Part shown: piece by piece, positions 33,538-34,314 of the stretch
How the letters are laid out: every line of letters begins with the position of its first letter
Numbering within the stretch: the first letter of the stretch is position 1
Source of the DNA: Bacteroidaceae bacterium
GTDB taxonomy: Bacteria; Bacteroidota; Bacteroidia; Bacteroidales; Bacteroidaceae
NCBI GenBank assembly: GCA_024401215.1
Contig: JAKSLL010000036.1
Location: forward strand, 1 to 34,314
Length of the DNA stretch: 34,314 nt
Direction: 5' to 3'
The notes under the pieces: generated by a model
What the model saw: the letters and a program-made list of their open reading frames with translations, nothing else
Database searches by the model: none
Told to the model about the DNA's origin: nothing
Translations under genes and position numbers: made by a program

Positions 33538-34314
33538 TTATTCGCCCTTAACAGCTGCAATACCTGGGAGTACCTTACCCTCGATAGCCTCGAGGAGAGC
33601 ACCACCACCAGTAGAGATGTAAGAAACCTGGTCAGCAAGACCGAACTTGTTTACACAAGCTACAGAGTCACCACCACCGATGAGTGAGAAAGCACCTTCA
33701 GCAGTTGCCTTAGCAACAGCAGCACCGATAGCGCGAGAACCTGGAGTGAACTCCTCACACTCGAAGCATCCAGCAGGACCATTCCAAAGGATAGTCTTTG
33801 CGCCTTCGAGAGCTTTAGCGAACTTCTCACGGCTAACAGGTCCAGCATCGAGACCGTCCCAGCCTTCTGGGATATCGTTTGATGGGAATGTCTTAACCTC
33901 AGCACCTGGCTTGAGAGAGAATGTTCCGAAGTCATAGCCTGTGCAGCATACTGAATCCTCACCGAGAACGAGTTCTACACCATTGTCTTTAGCCATCTTC
34001 TCAACACCAAGAGCAACATCAAGCTTGTCGAGCTCAACGATAGAGTTACCGATTTCGCCACCGTGTGCCTTAGAGAATGTGTATGTCATACCACCGCAGA
34101 GGATGAGCTTATCAACCTTGCCAAGGAGATTCTCAATGATACCAATCTTAGAAGATACCTTTGAACCACCCATGATAGCTACGAATGGACGCTTGATGTT
34201 AGAGAGCACATTGTCAACAGCTGTAACTTCCTTCTCCATGAGAAGACCGAGCATAACATCATCCTTTGAGAAGAAGTCTGCGATAACAGCAGTTGAAGCA
34301 TGCTTACGGTGAGC
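33538..34314 (-). CDS. pgk: Phosphoglycerate kinase, C-terminal part (runs off right edge)
   Basis: Glycolytic enzyme that makes ATP from 1,3-bisphosphoglycerate. The frame is open to the window edge and covers about 258 residues of a protein near 415-420 long, starting with [15 protein letters not shown]. Recognisable blocks are [43 protein letters not shown] and the nucleotide-binding end [33 protein letters not shown]. The internal ATG at 34254 is not the start; the N-terminal domain lies outside the window. Codon bias is strong, as expected for a glycolytic gene. It ends with a clear terminator. Confidence 0.97.
   Translation of the reverse strand, partial: AHRKHASTAVIADFFSKDDVMLGLLMEKEVTAVDNVLSNIKRPFVAIMGGSKVSSKIGIIENLLGKVDKLILCGGMTYTFSKAHGGEIGNSIVELDKLDVALGVEKMAKDNGVELVLGEDSVCCTGYDFGTFSLKPGAEVKTFPSNDIPEGWDGLDAGPVSREKFAKALEGAKTILWNGPAGCFECEEFTPGSRAIGAAVAKATAEGAFSLIGGGDSVACVNKFGLADQVSYISTGGGALLEAIEGKVLPGIAAVKGE

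Noticed and set aside
33538-34254. Complete pgk gene starting at the ATG at 34254
   Set aside because: The frame continues upstream to the window edge with conserved pgk sequence ([15 protein letters not shown]), so this is an internal methionine of a truncated gene.

Overview
The window looks like chromosomal DNA of a Bacteroidales bacterium, most probably a Prevotella/Segatella-type Prevotellaceae. The evidence is the Bacteroidota promoter signature (TTTG at -33, TAnnTTTG at -7) before several genes, the lack of Shine-Dalgarno sequences, lipoprotein and periplasmic forms of sugar enzymes, and families typical of the phylum: a TPR-TM-HTH regulator, a UPF1-like helicase, TIGR02757 and GH2/GH51 secreted glycosidases. 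No rRNA, tRNA, complete mobile element or CRISPR array was seen.

Region 1 (1-4725, minus strand) is an arabinose-use locus: secreted aldose 1-epimerase, SSS-family Na+/sugar symporter, then after a terminator-like hairpin and a 312-base gap, araD and the start of araA, which runs off the left edge. Region 2 (4726-5756) is a gene-free kilobase with unusual content: a G-rich tract, four palindromes at an exact 23-bp period, three GTTGACA repeats about 31 bp apart that resemble a relict transposon end, and the palindrome TGTTATATAACA at both ends. Region 3 (5757-7844, plus) holds a TPR-transmembrane-HTH regulator and a Cys-motif membrane-anchored protein; it is followed by an array of AGTTAAAG repeats at 11-bp steps, facing inverted copies.

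Region 4 (8113-15663) is the most interesting part. Two divergent operons share a 329-base control region. Leftward are a STAS protein, an RsbW/SpoIIAB-type ATPase, a Cache-HAMP-SpoIIE phosphatase and an SLC13 transporter with one RCK_C domain. Rightward are a second STAS protein, an SLC13 transporter with two RCK_C domains and a RelA/SpoT-domain protein whose guanine-binding loop has lost its usual residues. This is a complete partner-switching circuit with no sigma factor in the window but with two transporters and a nucleotidyltransferase. The rightward leader has two perfect stem-loops. A secreted GH51 arabinofuranosidase follows (15709-17283) and could supply arabinose to region 1.

Region 5 (17352-33446, all minus) is a long run of closely spaced genes: an orphan substrate-binding lipoprotein, a TPR protein, a UPF1-like helicase, a GH2 beta-galactosidase, NadE, a zinc-ribbon protein, a TIGR02757 protein, EttA, a small secreted protein and a UvrD/PcrA helicase. 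The right edge carries the 3' part of pgk with a strong terminator. Functions are assigned from motif and family recognition by eye; no database search was run.
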